This document shows positions 1-8,061 of a DNA stretch of 64,000 bases, piece by piece. The position numbers and the translations under genes were made by a program. The DNA comes from Pseudomonadota bacterium (GTDB taxonomy: Bacteria; Pseudomonadota; Gammaproteobacteria; Burkholderiales; Gallionellaceae): positions 1 to 64,000 of the forward strand of contig JAJYYO010000013.1 of the NCBI GenBank assembly GCA_021800795.1, read 5' to 3'. The notes under the pieces were generated by a model that saw nothing but the letters and a program-made list of their open reading frames with translations, was not told the DNA's origin and ran no database searches. Every line of letters starts with the position of its first letter. Positions within the stretch are counted from its first letter, which is position 1.

Positions 1-21
1 CTCCGGGGTGGAGCGAGTAGG

Positions 22-249
22 TCATCGCGTAAGTCTTGCTCGAAGCCGGGCGATGGCCTCCTGCCCTGAAACGGCCGGGATTGAACCGGATTCCAGTTCG
101 GCTTCCCTGCGGTCTGCTTCTCGCTCCCAAGCTGCTTCGACTTCGGGGTCTGAATCAAGGCTGGCGATCAGCCGCTCAAGCAAATGAGATCGTTCGAGAG
201 AAGGTAGCTGCAAGGCTTCGGCTTCCAGGACTTCCAGATTTATGCTCAT
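22..249 (-). CDS. Addiction-module antitoxin-like small protein
   Basis: This 75-aa acidic helical protein resembles the putative addiction module component family (TIGR02574 type). It has the N-terminal stretch 'EAEALQLPSLERSHLLERL' followed by an acidic 'SDPEVEAAWEREADRR' segment. In that family the protein is the antitoxin, and a RelE/ParE-like toxin usually lies immediately downstream. Downstream here means below position 22, where the window ends, so the partner cannot be seen. It could be an orphan antitoxin. Assignment is by overall sequence style. Confidence 0.7.
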   Translation of the reverse strand: MSINLEVLEAEALQLPSLERSHLLERLIASLDSDPEVEAAWEREADRREAELESGSIPAVSGQEAIARLRARLTR

Positions 250-368
250 ACTGATCTCCGGTACGGTAGACGCTTAACGATTAATAGTCTATCACAACGA
301 GTGATTGTTTTTGGCTCTGTCATAATCACGTATTGGTGTTTCGTAACGTGATGAATTAACGTGAAATA

Positions 369-447
369 TGTAGGGTGGAAAAAGCGAAGCATTTCCACCG
401 ATAACCGACAGATGGTGGATACGCGCTCGCGCTTTATCCACCCTACA
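369..447. repeat. Palindromic repeat with TGTAGGGTGGA ends
   Basis: The element is bounded by perfect 11-bp inverted ends, TGTAGGGTGGA and TCCACCCTACA. The interior is also partly symmetric: 'aaaagcgaagc' pairs with 'gcgctttat', and 'tttccaccg' with 'ggtgga'. Elements of this 'TAGGGTGGA' type are common non-coding interspersed repeats in betaproteobacterial genomes. No other copy was noticed in this window. Confidence 0.75.
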
Positions 448-613
448 CGTGGAAAAGGGAAGCGGCCCCTTTGTTTTTGTTCATACTCTGCACCTCATGG
501 CTGCTGGAAGTTGTGCGTGAGCGTATCAAGGCGAACTGAGCAATCATACACGCGTTGAATGAAATGCTTTGTTTGCCCCATAAAAAACGCACGAGTGTTT
601 TTCCATTTGACGT

Positions 614-639
614 AAAAAAACCCGCCGAAGCGGGTTTTT
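614..639 (-). terminator. Rho-independent terminator of the aminotransferase gene
   Basis: A CCCGC/GCGGG stem with the short loop CGAA is flanked by A7 on the left and T5 on the right. On the minus strand it reads as a GC hairpin followed by a T-run, about 15 bases after the stop codon of the aminotransferase. It ends the glcDEF-aminotransferase transcript and is symmetric enough to act in both directions. Confidence 0.8.
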
Positions 640-652
640 GTTTGCAGATGAA

Positions 653-1834
653 TCAGGCTGCATATTGCCCGTTGGCGGCATCGACGGCGACGCCGCGCTG
701 GATCGGCGCGTTGAGGCGGCCCAGCACATCGTCAAGGGCGGCCAGGCACAAGCGCACGTTGCGCGGGTTGCTGGCATGTCCCATCAGGCCGATGCGCCAC
801 ACCTTGCCTGCCATCGCGCCTAATCCCGCGCCGATTTCAAGCCCGTAGTCGGTGAGCAGCATGGTGCGCACCAGCGCTTCATCCACGCCCTCAGGGATGG
901 AAATGGCATTGAGTTGCGGCAGACGGTCAGCCTCCTGCACCACGAACGACAGCCCCATCGCCTCCAGTCCTGCGCGCAGCGCGAGGTGGTTTTTCTGATG
1001 GCGCGCCCAGGAATTTTGCAGACCTTCTTCCTGCAAAATCACCAGTGATTCGTGCAGGCCGTACAGCGCGTTGATGGGTGCTGTGTGGTGGTAGGCGCGC
1101 TTGGTTGCCCCGCCCCAGTAACCCATCACCAGGTTCAGATCCATGAACCAGCTCTGTACGCGGGTCTTGCGGTTCTTGATTTTTTCCAGCGCATTCGCGC
1201 TGAAGCTGACCGGCGACAAGCCCGGTGTGGAGGACAGGCATTTCTGCGTGCCGGAATAGATCGCGTCGATGTTCCACTCATCCACCATGAGCTTCGAGCC
1301 CGCTAAGGAGGTGACCGCATCACAGATGGCAAGACAGCCGTAACGGTGTGCGATGTCGACCAGTGTTTTTGCGTCCGACAGGACGCCGGTAGAGGTTTCC
1401 GCATGCACGAAGGCGACGATTTTTGTATCTGGATTGGCTTTCAGGGCTTCTTCCAGCTTTTGCGGGTCAACTGCGGCGCCCCAGTCATCCTGTACCATCA
1501 CCGCCACGCCGCCGCTGCGCTCGACGTTTTCCTTCATGCGTCCGCCGAACACGCCGTTCTGGCAGACGATGACCTTGTCGCCCGGCTCGATCAGGTTGAC
1601 GAAACAGGTCTCCATCCCGGCAGAACCGGGGGCGGAAACCGGCATGGTCAGCTCGTTCTCGGTCTGGAACGCATATTTGAGCAGGGTCTTCATTTCGTCC
1701 ATCATGGACACAAACATCGGGTCAAGGTGGCCGATGGTCGGGCGCGACATGGCTTCCAGCACGCGCGGGCTGACATCCGAAGGGCCGGGGCCCATCAATA
1801 CGCGTTGTGGCGGGTGAAATGATTTAATGGCCAT
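653..1834 (-). CDS. Alanine/serine-glyoxylate aminotransferase (class V)
   Basis: A PLP-dependent class V aminotransferase of 393 aa, the normal length for the alanine-glyoxylate/serine-glyoxylate family. The N-terminal 'LMGPGPSDVSPRVLEAM' is characteristic. The PLP lysine is Lys198 in 'SGTQKCLS', and 'CDAVTSLAGS' carries the cofactor-binding Asp. It would convert glyoxylate to glycine using alanine or serine. It is the last gene of a minus-strand run glcD-glcE-glcF-aminotransferase, 23 bp after glcF, and so completes glycolate to glyoxylate to glycine. The preferred amino donor cannot be read from the sequence. Confidence 0.88.
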   Translation of the reverse strand: MAIKSFHPPQRVLMGPGPSDVSPRVLEAMSRPTIGHLDPMFVSMMDEMKTLLKYAFQTENELTMPVSAPGSAGMETCFVNLIEPGDKVIVCQNGVFGGRMKENVERSGGVAVMVQDDWGAAVDPQKLEEALKANPDTKIVAFVHAETSTGVLSDAKTLVDIAHRYGCLAICDAVTSLAGSKLMVDEWNIDAIYSGTQKCLSSTPGLSPVSFSANALEKIKNRKTRVQSWFMDLNLVMGYWGGATKRAYHHTAPINALYGLHESLVILQEEGLQNSWARHQKNHLALRAGLEAMGLSFVVQEADRLPQLNAISIPEGVDEALVRTMLLTDYGLEIGAGLGAMAGKVWRIGLMGHASNPRNVRLCLAALDDVLGRLNAPIQRGVAVDAANGQYAA

Positions 1835-1857
1835 ACGATTTCTCTTTCGTGGTTGAG

Positions 1858-3126
1858 TTATTTAACAGGTTCAAGCAGTTGTATCCAGTGCACAACCGGT
1901 ACTGTGGTTTTAGAGGTGAGGTGCATCTGACAGCCGACATTGGCAGTGGCGATGACTTCGGGCGATCCTGCCTGCAGTGCAGCCAGTTTGTTGTTCAGCA
2001 ACTGTCCGGACAGTTCGGCCTGGAGCAGCGTGTAAGATCCCGCCGCGCCGCAGCAAAGATGACTGTCCGCAACATGAGTTAATTCATAGCCGCAGGCTCG
2101 CAGCAGCGACTCTACCTTGCCCGCCAGTTTCTGGCCGTGTTGCAGGGTGCAGGAAGACTGACAGGCCACGCGTCGGCCCTGTCCGATATGGGCAAAGTCA
2201 TCCAGATTTTCGCCCGCCAGAATTTCGCTCAGATCGCGAGTCAGCGAGCTGATACGCGCGGCCTTGGCCGCATACGCGGCATCGTCCTGTAACGCATGTC
2301 CATAGTCTTTCACCATCAGCCCGCAGCCGCTGGCGGTCATCACGATGGCTTCCACACCCTGTTCGATGTGCGGCCACCAGGCGTCGATATTGCAGCGCAT
2401 CATGCGGCGGGCGCCTTCAGGGTCCGACATGTGCTGGTTGAGCGCGCCGCAGCAGCCCGCGTTCTGTGCCGTGATCAGTGTAATGCCCAGCTTGTCCAGC
2501 ACACGGGCTGCGGCTGCATTGGTCTCGGGGGCGGTGAGCGGCTGGACGCAACCCTCCAGCACCAGCATGCGCCTGGCGTGATGTGAGGATGTCGTGAAAG
2601 TCGCGCAAGCGTTCGTTTGCTTCCTCTCCCTCCGGGAGAGGATTGAGGTGAGGGAGGGCGCAGCCGTTTGCAGCGCAGGCACTTTATCGCGCAATGAGGC
2701 GTGCAGCAGCGGGCGCGCAAGGCGGCCCATGGATAACAGCAGCGACATGCGTCCGGTATAGGGAATGGTGGCGAGCATAACGCTGCGAATGAATTTCTGG
2801 GCAAGCGGGCGGGGCGCTTTTTTCTCGACGATTTCGCGTCCGATGTCGATCAGACGCCCGTAGCGCACGCCGGACGGACAGGTGGTCTCGCAGGAGCGGC
2901 AGGTCAGGCAGCGATCCAGATGCAAACGGGTTTTGTCGGTGGCGCGTCCTGTTTCCAGCATTTCCTTGATCAGGTAGATGCGTCCGCGCGGACTGTCCAG
3001 TTCAGAGCCCAGCAACTGGTAAGTCGGACAGGTCGCGGTGCAAAATCCGCAGTGTACACAGCTGCGCAGGATCGCCTCGGCTTCGGCAATGTCCGGCGTG
3101 AGCGGGCTGGTGATGGAAGTTTGCAT
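1858..3126 (-). CDS. glcF: Glycolate oxidase iron-sulfur subunit GlcF
   Basis: The 422-aa Fe-S subunit of membrane-associated glycolate dehydrogenase, which passes electrons from GlcDE towards the quinone pool. Two [4Fe-4S] motifs lie near residues 23-33 ('CVHCGFCTATCP') and 73-83 ('CLTCRSCETTCP'). Two CCG-type domains follow ('GCCGALNQH', 'CCGAAGSYTLL'). Residues of about 156-178, rich in S, R, K and T, do not belong to the family. They are encoded by an interspersed repeat (2594-2660) inserted in frame in the linker before the first CCG domain. The gene lies between glcE (2-bp gap) and the aminotransferase. Confidence 0.92.
   Translation of the reverse strand: MQTSITSPLTPDIAEAEAILRSCVHCGFCTATCPTYQLLGSELDSPRGRIYLIKEMLETGRATDKTRLHLDRCLTCRSCETTCPSGVRYGRLIDIGREIVEKKAPRPLAQKFIRSVMLATIPYTGRMSLLLSMGRLARPLLHASLRDKVPALQTAAPSLTSILSRRERKQTNACATFTTSSHHARRMLVLEGCVQPLTAPETNAAAARVLDKLGITLITAQNAGCCGALNQHMSDPEGARRMMRCNIDAWWPHIEQGVEAIVMTASGCGLMVKDYGHALQDDAAYAAKAARISSLTRDLSEILAGENLDDFAHIGQGRRVACQSSCTLQHGQKLAGKVESLLRACGYELTHVADSHLCCGAAGSYTLLQAELSGQLLNNKLAALQAGSPEVIATANVGCQMHLTSKTTVPVVHWIQLLEPVK
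2594..2660 (+). repeat. Hairpin repeat R1, copy a, inside glcF
   Basis: Runs from 'gtgaaagtcgcgcaagc' through the hairpin 'cctctccctccgggagagg' to 'tgagggaggg'. The same string, with small changes, occurs at 34198, 40474 and 46362 (inverted), and a 5' fragment at 38261. This copy lies in a coding sequence and keeps the glcF frame open, adding roughly 22 residues. Confidence 0.85.
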
Positions 3127-3128
3127 GC

Positions 3129-4181
3129 TTATAGCCCTGCGTACAGACGGTTACGATTGAAAATATTTGCCGGATCAAAGCCGGCTTTGAGGCGCTGGTG
3201 CAGGGTCAGCATGGGGGCGCTCAGCGGCTGAAAGATTTTCTTATCCGCGCCGCGAAACGCCGTGACATGACCGCCTGCCTGCGCGACCTTGTGGCGCAGG
3301 GTATCAATATCTTCCGGGCTGTACAGCCAGCGCTGCGCGCCGCCCCAGTCCAGCAGCCAGGAGCCTTCGATGGCCAAGGGTCTGGTTGCGGGTTTGACCA
3401 TCACGCGGTACAGCGTGCCTTGGCGTTTGAAGAAGGGCAGTTGCTGTTCACGCAGGCCTTCCCAGAAGCTGTCCGCATCGGGCAAGACATCGCCGGGTAT
3501 GCGGGTGCGGGTTTCCCTGACGGCCTGCTCGCTCCCGGAGATGCGTATATGACAGCGTTCGCCATCGAAACATGCGCCATCCACCGGATAGGGCTTACAA
3601 AGCAATCGGCTCATATAGGCGATTGCATCAACCTCGCTGCATGGGTGGCTGATCGTTTGGCTTGAGGCAGGTTTGGGCAATACCTTCAGACTGATTGCAA
3701 GCAGGACGCCGAGCGTGCCATGTGCGCCGGTCAAGAGGCGCGAGACATCGTAGCCTGCGACGTTCTTCATTACCTGTCCGCCGAAGCTTGCGATTTCACC
3801 TCTGCCGTTGAGCAGCTTGCAGCCCAGCACGAAATCGCGCGCCGAACCGCTGTAGGGGCGGCGCGGGCCGGAAAGTCCGCTGGCGATAGTGCCGCCCAGC
3901 GTGGCACCCTCGCCAAAATGCGGGGGTTCGAATGCCAGCATTTGCCCTGCCCCGGCGAGGACGGCTTCAATGTCTGACAACCTTGTGCCGCTGCGGGCGG
4001 TGAGCACCAATTCGCGCGGATCGTATTCGATTATGCCGGTGTGCCCGGACAGATCGATGGCTTCGCCTTCAGCACGATGGCCCAGAAAAGCCTTGCTGCC
4101 GCCCGCGCGGATATTGAGCGGCGTTTTGTTTGCAAAGGCTTGCAATACCTGCTGTTGCAGGGTTGAGGAGATGTCGCTCAT
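3129..4181 (-). CDS. glcE: Glycolate oxidase FAD-binding subunit GlcE
   Basis: A 350-aa FAD-binding (FAD_binding_4/PCMH fold) subunit of glycolate oxidase. 'NIRAGGSKAFLG' forms the FAD-pyrophosphate region, 'GATLGGTIASGLSGPRRPY' is the conserved loop, and 'GQVMKNVAGYDVSRL' is a GlcE signature. It starts inside the last base of glcD (TGATG overlap) and ends 2 bp before glcF. This is normal length and order for the glcDEF operon, and the start is fixed by translational coupling. Confidence 0.93.
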   Translation of the reverse strand: MSDISSTLQQQVLQAFANKTPLNIRAGGSKAFLGHRAEGEAIDLSGHTGIIEYDPRELVLTARSGTRLSDIEAVLAGAGQMLAFEPPHFGEGATLGGTIASGLSGPRRPYSGSARDFVLGCKLLNGRGEIASFGGQVMKNVAGYDVSRLLTGAHGTLGVLLAISLKVLPKPASSQTISHPCSEVDAIAYMSRLLCKPYPVDGACFDGERCHIRISGSEQAVRETRTRIPGDVLPDADSFWEGLREQQLPFFKRQGTLYRVMVKPATRPLAIEGSWLLDWGGAQRWLYSPEDIDTLRHKVAQAGGHVTAFRGADKKIFQPLSAPMLTLHQRLKAGFDPANIFNRNRLYAGL

Positions 4182-5650
4182 CAGAAGCGCTCCAGTTCAG
4201 GGTGTGGCAGTTGTCCGTGATGCACCTGCATCGCGCCGAATTCCGCGCAGCGGTGCAGGGTGGGGACGGCCTTGCCGGGGTTGAGGAGTCCTGCCGGGTC
4301 GAAGGCGGCCTTGATCGCATGAAACTGGGCAAGTTCAACGGGCTTGAACTGCACGCACATCTGGTCGATTTTCTCCATGCCGACGCCGTGTTCGCCGGTG
4401 ATGGTGCCGCCGACTTCCACGCACAGTTGCAGGATGCGACGGCCGAATTCTTCGGTGCGTGCAAGTTCGCCCGCTTTGTTGCCGTTGAACAGGATCAGCG
4501 GGTGCAGATTGCCGTCGCCTGCGTGGAACACGTTCGCAACGGGTAAACCATATTCCGCAGACCAGGCGCTGATCTGCTTGAGCACGCGGGATAACTGGCG
4601 GCGCGGGATGGTGCCGTCCATGCAGTAGTAATCGGGCGAGATGCGGCCCACGGCGGGGAAGGCGGATTTGCGGCCCTTCCAGAACAGTTGCCGTTCGGCT
4701 TCATCGGTTGCCGTGCGTACTTCGGTTGCGCCGCCTGCGGTTAAAAGGTTGCGTACCGCCATGATGTATTCGGACACTTCGGCGTCTGTCCCGTCCAGTT
4801 CGCACAACAGAATTGCCTGTGCGTCTCTCGGGTAGCCGGCATGGGCAAAGTCTTCCGCCGCAGAGATCGCGAGCTTGTCCATCATTTCAAGCCCCGCCGG
4901 GATGATGCCTGCAGCGATGATGGCGCCGACAGCCTCGCCTGCCAGCTCGATATCGTCGAAAGCGGCCAGCACCACCTGCGCGCGTTCGGGTCTGGCCAGC
5001 AGTTTGACGGTGACTTCGACAATCACCCCGAGCATGCCTTCCGAGCCCGTCATCAGCGCCAGCAGATCATAGCCTGGCGAGTCCAGCGTTTCAGACCCGA
5101 TGGTCAGCAATTCGCCCTCCATGGTGATGACTTTGAGCATCAGGATGTTGTGCACGGTCAGACCGTATTTGAGGCAATGCACGCCGCCGGAATTTTCCGC
5201 GACGTTTCCGCCTATGGTGCAGGCGATCTGCGAGGAAGGATCGGGCGCGTAATACAGACCATGTGGCGCTGCGGCTTCCGAGATCGCCAGGTTGCGCACG
5301 CCGGGCTGCACGGTCGCCATCGCGTTATCAACATCGATGTCGATGATGCGCTTGAATTTCGCCAGACTGAGCAGTACGCCGTCTTCGAGCGGCAGTGCGC
5401 CGCCTGACAGGCCGGTGCCCGCGCCGCGCGCCACCACCGGAATCTTGCGCGTATAACACAGGCGCATGATGCGTTGCACCTGTTCCACGGTTTCCGGCAG
5501 CACCACCAGCATCGGCAGCTGTTTATATACTGAAAGGCCGTCGCATTCAAACGGACGTACATCTTCGATGTCATCCAGTACGGATTCCGCAGGCAAAAAA
5601 CTGCGCAGTGCGCCCAGCAGTTCGGGATTTGTTTTGCGACGTTGCTTCAA
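4181..5650 (-). CDS. glcD: Glycolate oxidase catalytic subunit GlcD
   Basis: The 489-aa flavin subunit that oxidises glycolate to glyoxylate. FAD-binding motifs include 'VARGAGTGLSGGALP' (about 95-109) and 'GGNVAENSGGVHCLKYG'. The C-terminal FAD-oxidase domain contains 'HAGDGNLHP' and 'GEHGVG'. It opens the four-gene operon. With no competing carbon pathway in view, the likely role is removal of 2-phosphoglycolate-derived glycolate made by RuBisCO oxygenase activity (inference). Confidence 0.93.
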   Translation of the reverse strand: MKQRRKTNPELLGALRSFLPAESVLDDIEDVRPFECDGLSVYKQLPMLVVLPETVEQVQRIMRLCYTRKIPVVARGAGTGLSGGALPLEDGVLLSLAKFKRIIDIDVDNAMATVQPGVRNLAISEAAAPHGLYYAPDPSSQIACTIGGNVAENSGGVHCLKYGLTVHNILMLKVITMEGELLTIGSETLDSPGYDLLALMTGSEGMLGVIVEVTVKLLARPERAQVVLAAFDDIELAGEAVGAIIAAGIIPAGLEMMDKLAISAAEDFAHAGYPRDAQAILLCELDGTDAEVSEYIMAVRNLLTAGGATEVRTATDEAERQLFWKGRKSAFPAVGRISPDYYCMDGTIPRRQLSRVLKQISAWSAEYGLPVANVFHAGDGNLHPLILFNGNKAGELARTEEFGRRILQLCVEVGGTITGEHGVGMEKIDQMCVQFKPVELAQFHAIKAAFDPAGLLNPGKAVPTLHRCAEFGAMQVHHGQLPHPELERF

Positions 5651-6098
5651 GGAAATTCCAGTTGAAAATGTTCAAACAGTATAGTAAATTACTATGGTAT
5701 AAATTTCCAGCGCATTTGTATCATGAAGCTGTTCGCCGGACAAGCTAAGGGCTCGTTCATGAATAACTTGGACTTACGTTGCCGTGTATTCGGGATGGAT
5801 GCAAGGCGCGAAGCGCGGCGAATGGTTGTTCCATTCGCAAGCTTTGCAACGCCGCAGACGCCAGAATACACGGCAACCCTCCGGGCTGTGGTCGCTTTGG
5901 GCGCATCCCGGCGTTGCGAGCCGCTTGTTATGAATGACACAACCGCACGTCTCGCGCCTTGAGCTGCATCCCAAAGCGACCTCAGCATAAGTCCAAGTTA
6001 TTCATGAACGAGCCCTAAGTCTGACCGTGAAGATAGTTCATTCCGATGACGGGTAGTAGAAATGCTGCACTTCGCGCCAAATTAACCGGAGAACGAAA
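5651..6098. other. Intergenic region with MITE-like element
   Basis: No gene is supported here. The bases next to glcD contain AT-rich sequence ('tatagtaaattactatggtataaat') suited to its promoter. The rest is filled by the structured element at 5748-6016. The final 80 bp lead into the methyltransferase gene, with 'ccggagaacgaaa' as a plausible ribosome-binding region. Confidence 0.6.
5748..6016. mobile_element. 269-bp MITE-like element with 29-bp terminal inverted repeats
   Basis: The ends are a perfect 29-bp inverted repeat: 5748-5776 starts AGGGCTCGTTCATGAATAAC, and 5988-6016 is its reverse complement. Inside are two further exact inverted repeats. One has 14-bp arms (5778-5791 and 5864-5877) and encloses an imperfect palindrome. 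The other has 12-bp arms (5890-5901 and 5970-5981). No reading frame resembles a transposase. This is the architecture of a non-autonomous miniature inverted-repeat element. No clear target-site duplication was found beyond similar bases at the borders. Confidence 0.75.
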
Positions 6099-6701
6099 AT
6101 GAATGTATGGAATGAGCGCTATTCAGGCGAGGAATATCATTTCGGCACCGAGCCGAACGCGTTTTTAATCACGCAACACGCGCTGCTGAAACCGGGTATG
6201 CGCTGTCTTGCGGTAGCCGATGGCGAAGGGCGCAACGGCGTATGGCTGGCACAGCAGGGTTTGCAGGTATTGTCGGTGGACAGCTCCAGTGTGGCTATTG
6301 AAAAGGCGCGCGCACTGGCGGAAAAGCGCGGCGTGAAGATCGAGGTCGAGCTGGCCGATCTTGCACTTTGGGACTGGGGCGTCGACAAGTTCGATGTGGT
6401 GGCGGGTATCTTCATCCAGTTTGCGCCGCCCGCATTGCGCGAGCAGATGTTCGCACACATCAAACGCTGTCTCAAACCGGGCGGGCTGCTGATGTTGCAG
6501 GGATATACACCGCGCCAACTGGAATACCGCACGGGCGGCCCTTCAATGATCGAGCATCTCTACACGGAAGCGATGCTGCGCAGCGCATTTGCCGACATGG
6601 AAATTCTGCATTTGAGAGAACACGATGAGGTCATTCATGAAGGCGAGGGGCATTCCGGCATGTCCGCACTGATCGATATGGTGGCGCGCAAGCCGGGATA
6701 A
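6099..6701 (+). CDS. Class I SAM-dependent methyltransferase
   Basis: A 200-aa protein with a Rossmann-type methyltransferase fold. Motif I is 'VADGEGRNGVWLA' (about 39-51), 'VLSVDSSSVAIEKAR' is motif II, and 'LKPGGLLMLQGY' is the late conserved strand. The N-terminus 'MNVWNERYSGEEYHFGTEPN' resembles the TehB/thiopurine S-methyltransferase-like group. The substrate is unknown; detoxification of a metalloid or thiol compound is only a possibility. It stands alone between the MITE-like element and the minus-strand DsrC-like gene. Confidence 0.8.
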   Translation: MNVWNERYSGEEYHFGTEPNAFLITQHALLKPGMRCLAVADGEGRNGVWLAQQGLQVLSVDSSSVAIEKARALAEKRGVKIEVELADLALWDWGVDKFDVVAGIFIQFAPPALREQMFAHIKRCLKPGGLLMLQGYTPRQLEYRTGGPSMIEHLYTEAMLRSAFADMEILHLREHDEVIHEGEGHSGMSALIDMVARKPG

Positions 6702-6742
6702 TGACGGTTGTTCCCGGTTGCATTGGTCGTGACGCGTTGGCG

Positions 6743-6764
6743 TCCGCATCCGTTCCGATGCGGA
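6743..6764. terminator. Hairpin after the methyltransferase gene (weak)
   Basis: A perfect 8-bp stem (TCCGCATC/GATGCGGA) with a 6-base loop lies about 40 bp after the methyltransferase stop. No T-run follows, so an intrinsic terminator is only a possibility. Confidence 0.35.
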
Positions 6765-6973
6765 TACCCGGACAGTCAGCAACAGCGCCATTCAAAACAC
6801 AGGGATAGGTTTCATCATTACGCCAGTCACGATTCCGACATTTCACTGCACCATGCCGCCGACAACCATTGCGCGTTTCTAAGAATTATAGATCATCATC
6901 TATTCAATAAGTTACGCGATTGCGTGATTGCACGAAATTGGCTGATTGCCGTACTATGGTAATGGTAAAAGGC

Positions 6974-7267
6974 TTATACGCAGCCTGTCGGTTTTGGCAT
7001 GCCGCCGTATTTGGTGATTGGCTTCATCGGCCCGGTCATCCACAGTTCGAACACCTCTTTTTGATCTTCATCGATGTATTTGCTGAACTTGCGTATCGGC
7101 GGCACCGAACCGAACTCTTCGTAATATTCGCGGGCTTTCATGATCTGATCCCACTTCTTTTCGTTCAGCTCGTAGCCGTCTTCTTCGGCCATCGCGCGAC
7201 CGATTTCCGGTGTCCAGTCACTCATGTCGACGAGATAGCCGTCACCGTCACGATTAGGAATTTGCAT
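6974..7267 (-). CDS. DsrC/TusE-family protein with a single C-terminal cysteine
   Basis: A 97-aa member of the DsrC/TusE/gamma family. The C-terminus is 'MPKPTGCV', so the penultimate Cys A of the flexible arm is present. The second arm cysteine, ten residues upstream in true DsrC ('KQACK'), is replaced here ('KPITKYGG'). Proteins of this type (TusE-like) can accept a persulfide but cannot form the intramolecular disulfide or trisulfide used in the Dsr cycle. It lies on the same strand as the nitroreductase and SQR genes. The start has a good ribosome site ('aaggtaataacc'). Confidence 0.85.
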   Translation of the reverse strand: MQIPNRDGDGYLVDMSDWTPEIGRAMAEEDGYELNEKKWDQIMKAREYYEEFGSVPPIRKFSKYIDEDQKEVFELWMTGPMKPITKYGGMPKPTGCV

Positions 7268-7362
7268 GGTTATTACCTTTCAAGTAAGGGAAAATCAGCA
7301 TTTAACTATACCTGAGTAATGCAGTCAATTACTCCAAAGAGGGGGTAGGCTATTTTGAGACA

Positions 7363-7398
7363 CTAGGAGCCTGTCAAACAAGTCCGACAGGCTGCTAG
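7363..7398. terminator. Hairpin between nitroreductase and DsrC-like genes
   Basis: AGCCTGTC and GACAGGCT form a perfect 8-bp stem, extended by CTAG on both sides. It follows the nitroreductase stop on the minus strand. No T-tract follows in that direction, so it may be a weak terminator or a transcript-stabilising hairpin. Confidence 0.45.
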
Positions 7399-7419
7399 AT
7401 AAGGTTATTTGCGCAGCGC

Positions 7420-8007
7420 TTATAAAATTTGCACGGCTTCCTCGAAAGTCAGGCGCGGGCTGCGCGGGAATAATTTGGATGCATCACCGTAGCCGATATT
7501 GACCAGAAAGTTTGATTTAATCCGGGTGCCGGGGAAGAACTCCTGATCCACTTTCGCATTGTCAAAACCGGACATCGGCCCCGTATCGAGACCTAACGCG
7601 CGCGCGGCCAGTATCAGATAAGCGCCTTGCAGAGTCGCGTTGCGAAATGCCGTGGTGTCGATCAGCGGCTGGTTGCCGACAAACCAGGCGCGCGCATCGG
7701 CGTGCGGGAACAAATGCGGCAGTTTTTCGTAAAACTCGTGATCCTGAGCAATGATGGCGGTGACCGGTGCGGTACGCGTTTTTTCCTCATTGCCCGGGAT
7801 CATGGCCGGCAACAGGCGCTGTTTGGCGGACTCGCTCTTGACGAAAACAATGCGTGCCGGACTTGAGTTTGCGCTGGTGGGCGCCCATTTCATCAAATCG
7901 TAGATGCGGCGCAACAAATCGTCGCCGACCGGTTTGTCCAGCCATGCGCTGTGGGTGTGTGCGGTACGGAAAATGATATCCAGGCTGGGGTCGTCGAGTT
8001 GCATCAT
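7420..8007 (-). CDS. Nitroreductase-family protein (RutE/malonic semialdehyde reductase-like)
   Basis: A 195-aa FMN-dependent nitroreductase fold. '[34 protein letters not shown]' holds the N-terminal FMN-binding residues, and '[20 protein letters not shown]' is typical of the RutE/YdfG-associated 3-hydroxypropionate-forming group. Natural substrates of such proteins are often unclear. A ribosome site AAGGA sits 5 bp before the ATG at 8007. It is the downstream neighbour of sqr, 54 bp away, so co-transcription is plausible. A link to sulfur metabolism cannot be shown. Confidence 0.8.
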   Translation of the reverse strand: MMQLDDPSLDIIFRTAHTHSAWLDKPVGDDLLRRIYDLMKWAPTSANSSPARIVFVKSESAKQRLLPAMIPGNEEKTRTAPVTAIIAQDHEFYEKLPHLFPHADARAWFVGNQPLIDTTAFRNATLQGAYLILAARALGLDTGPMSGFDNAKVDQEFFPGTRIKSNFLVNIGYGDASKLFPRSPRLTFEEAVQIL

Positions 8008-8061
8008 GGTTTTCCTTGTGTATGGCGCAGCAGGTTTCGGGTCTGCCGCGCAGACTGCCGA

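Larger units (their letters stand above)
250..652. other. Intergenic region with a palindromic repeat and a terminator
   Basis: I see no gene in this 400-bp stretch. It holds a palindromic repeat (369-447) and, at its right end, a hairpin terminator serving the aminotransferase gene. Short open frames crossing the repeat are products of its symmetry and have no family resemblance. The bases around 250-300 would contain the promoter of the antitoxin-like gene. Confidence 0.6.

Noticed and set aside
361-558. Small open frame across the palindromic repeat
   Set aside because: Its sequence comes from the repeat itself and shows no protein-like features or ribosome site.
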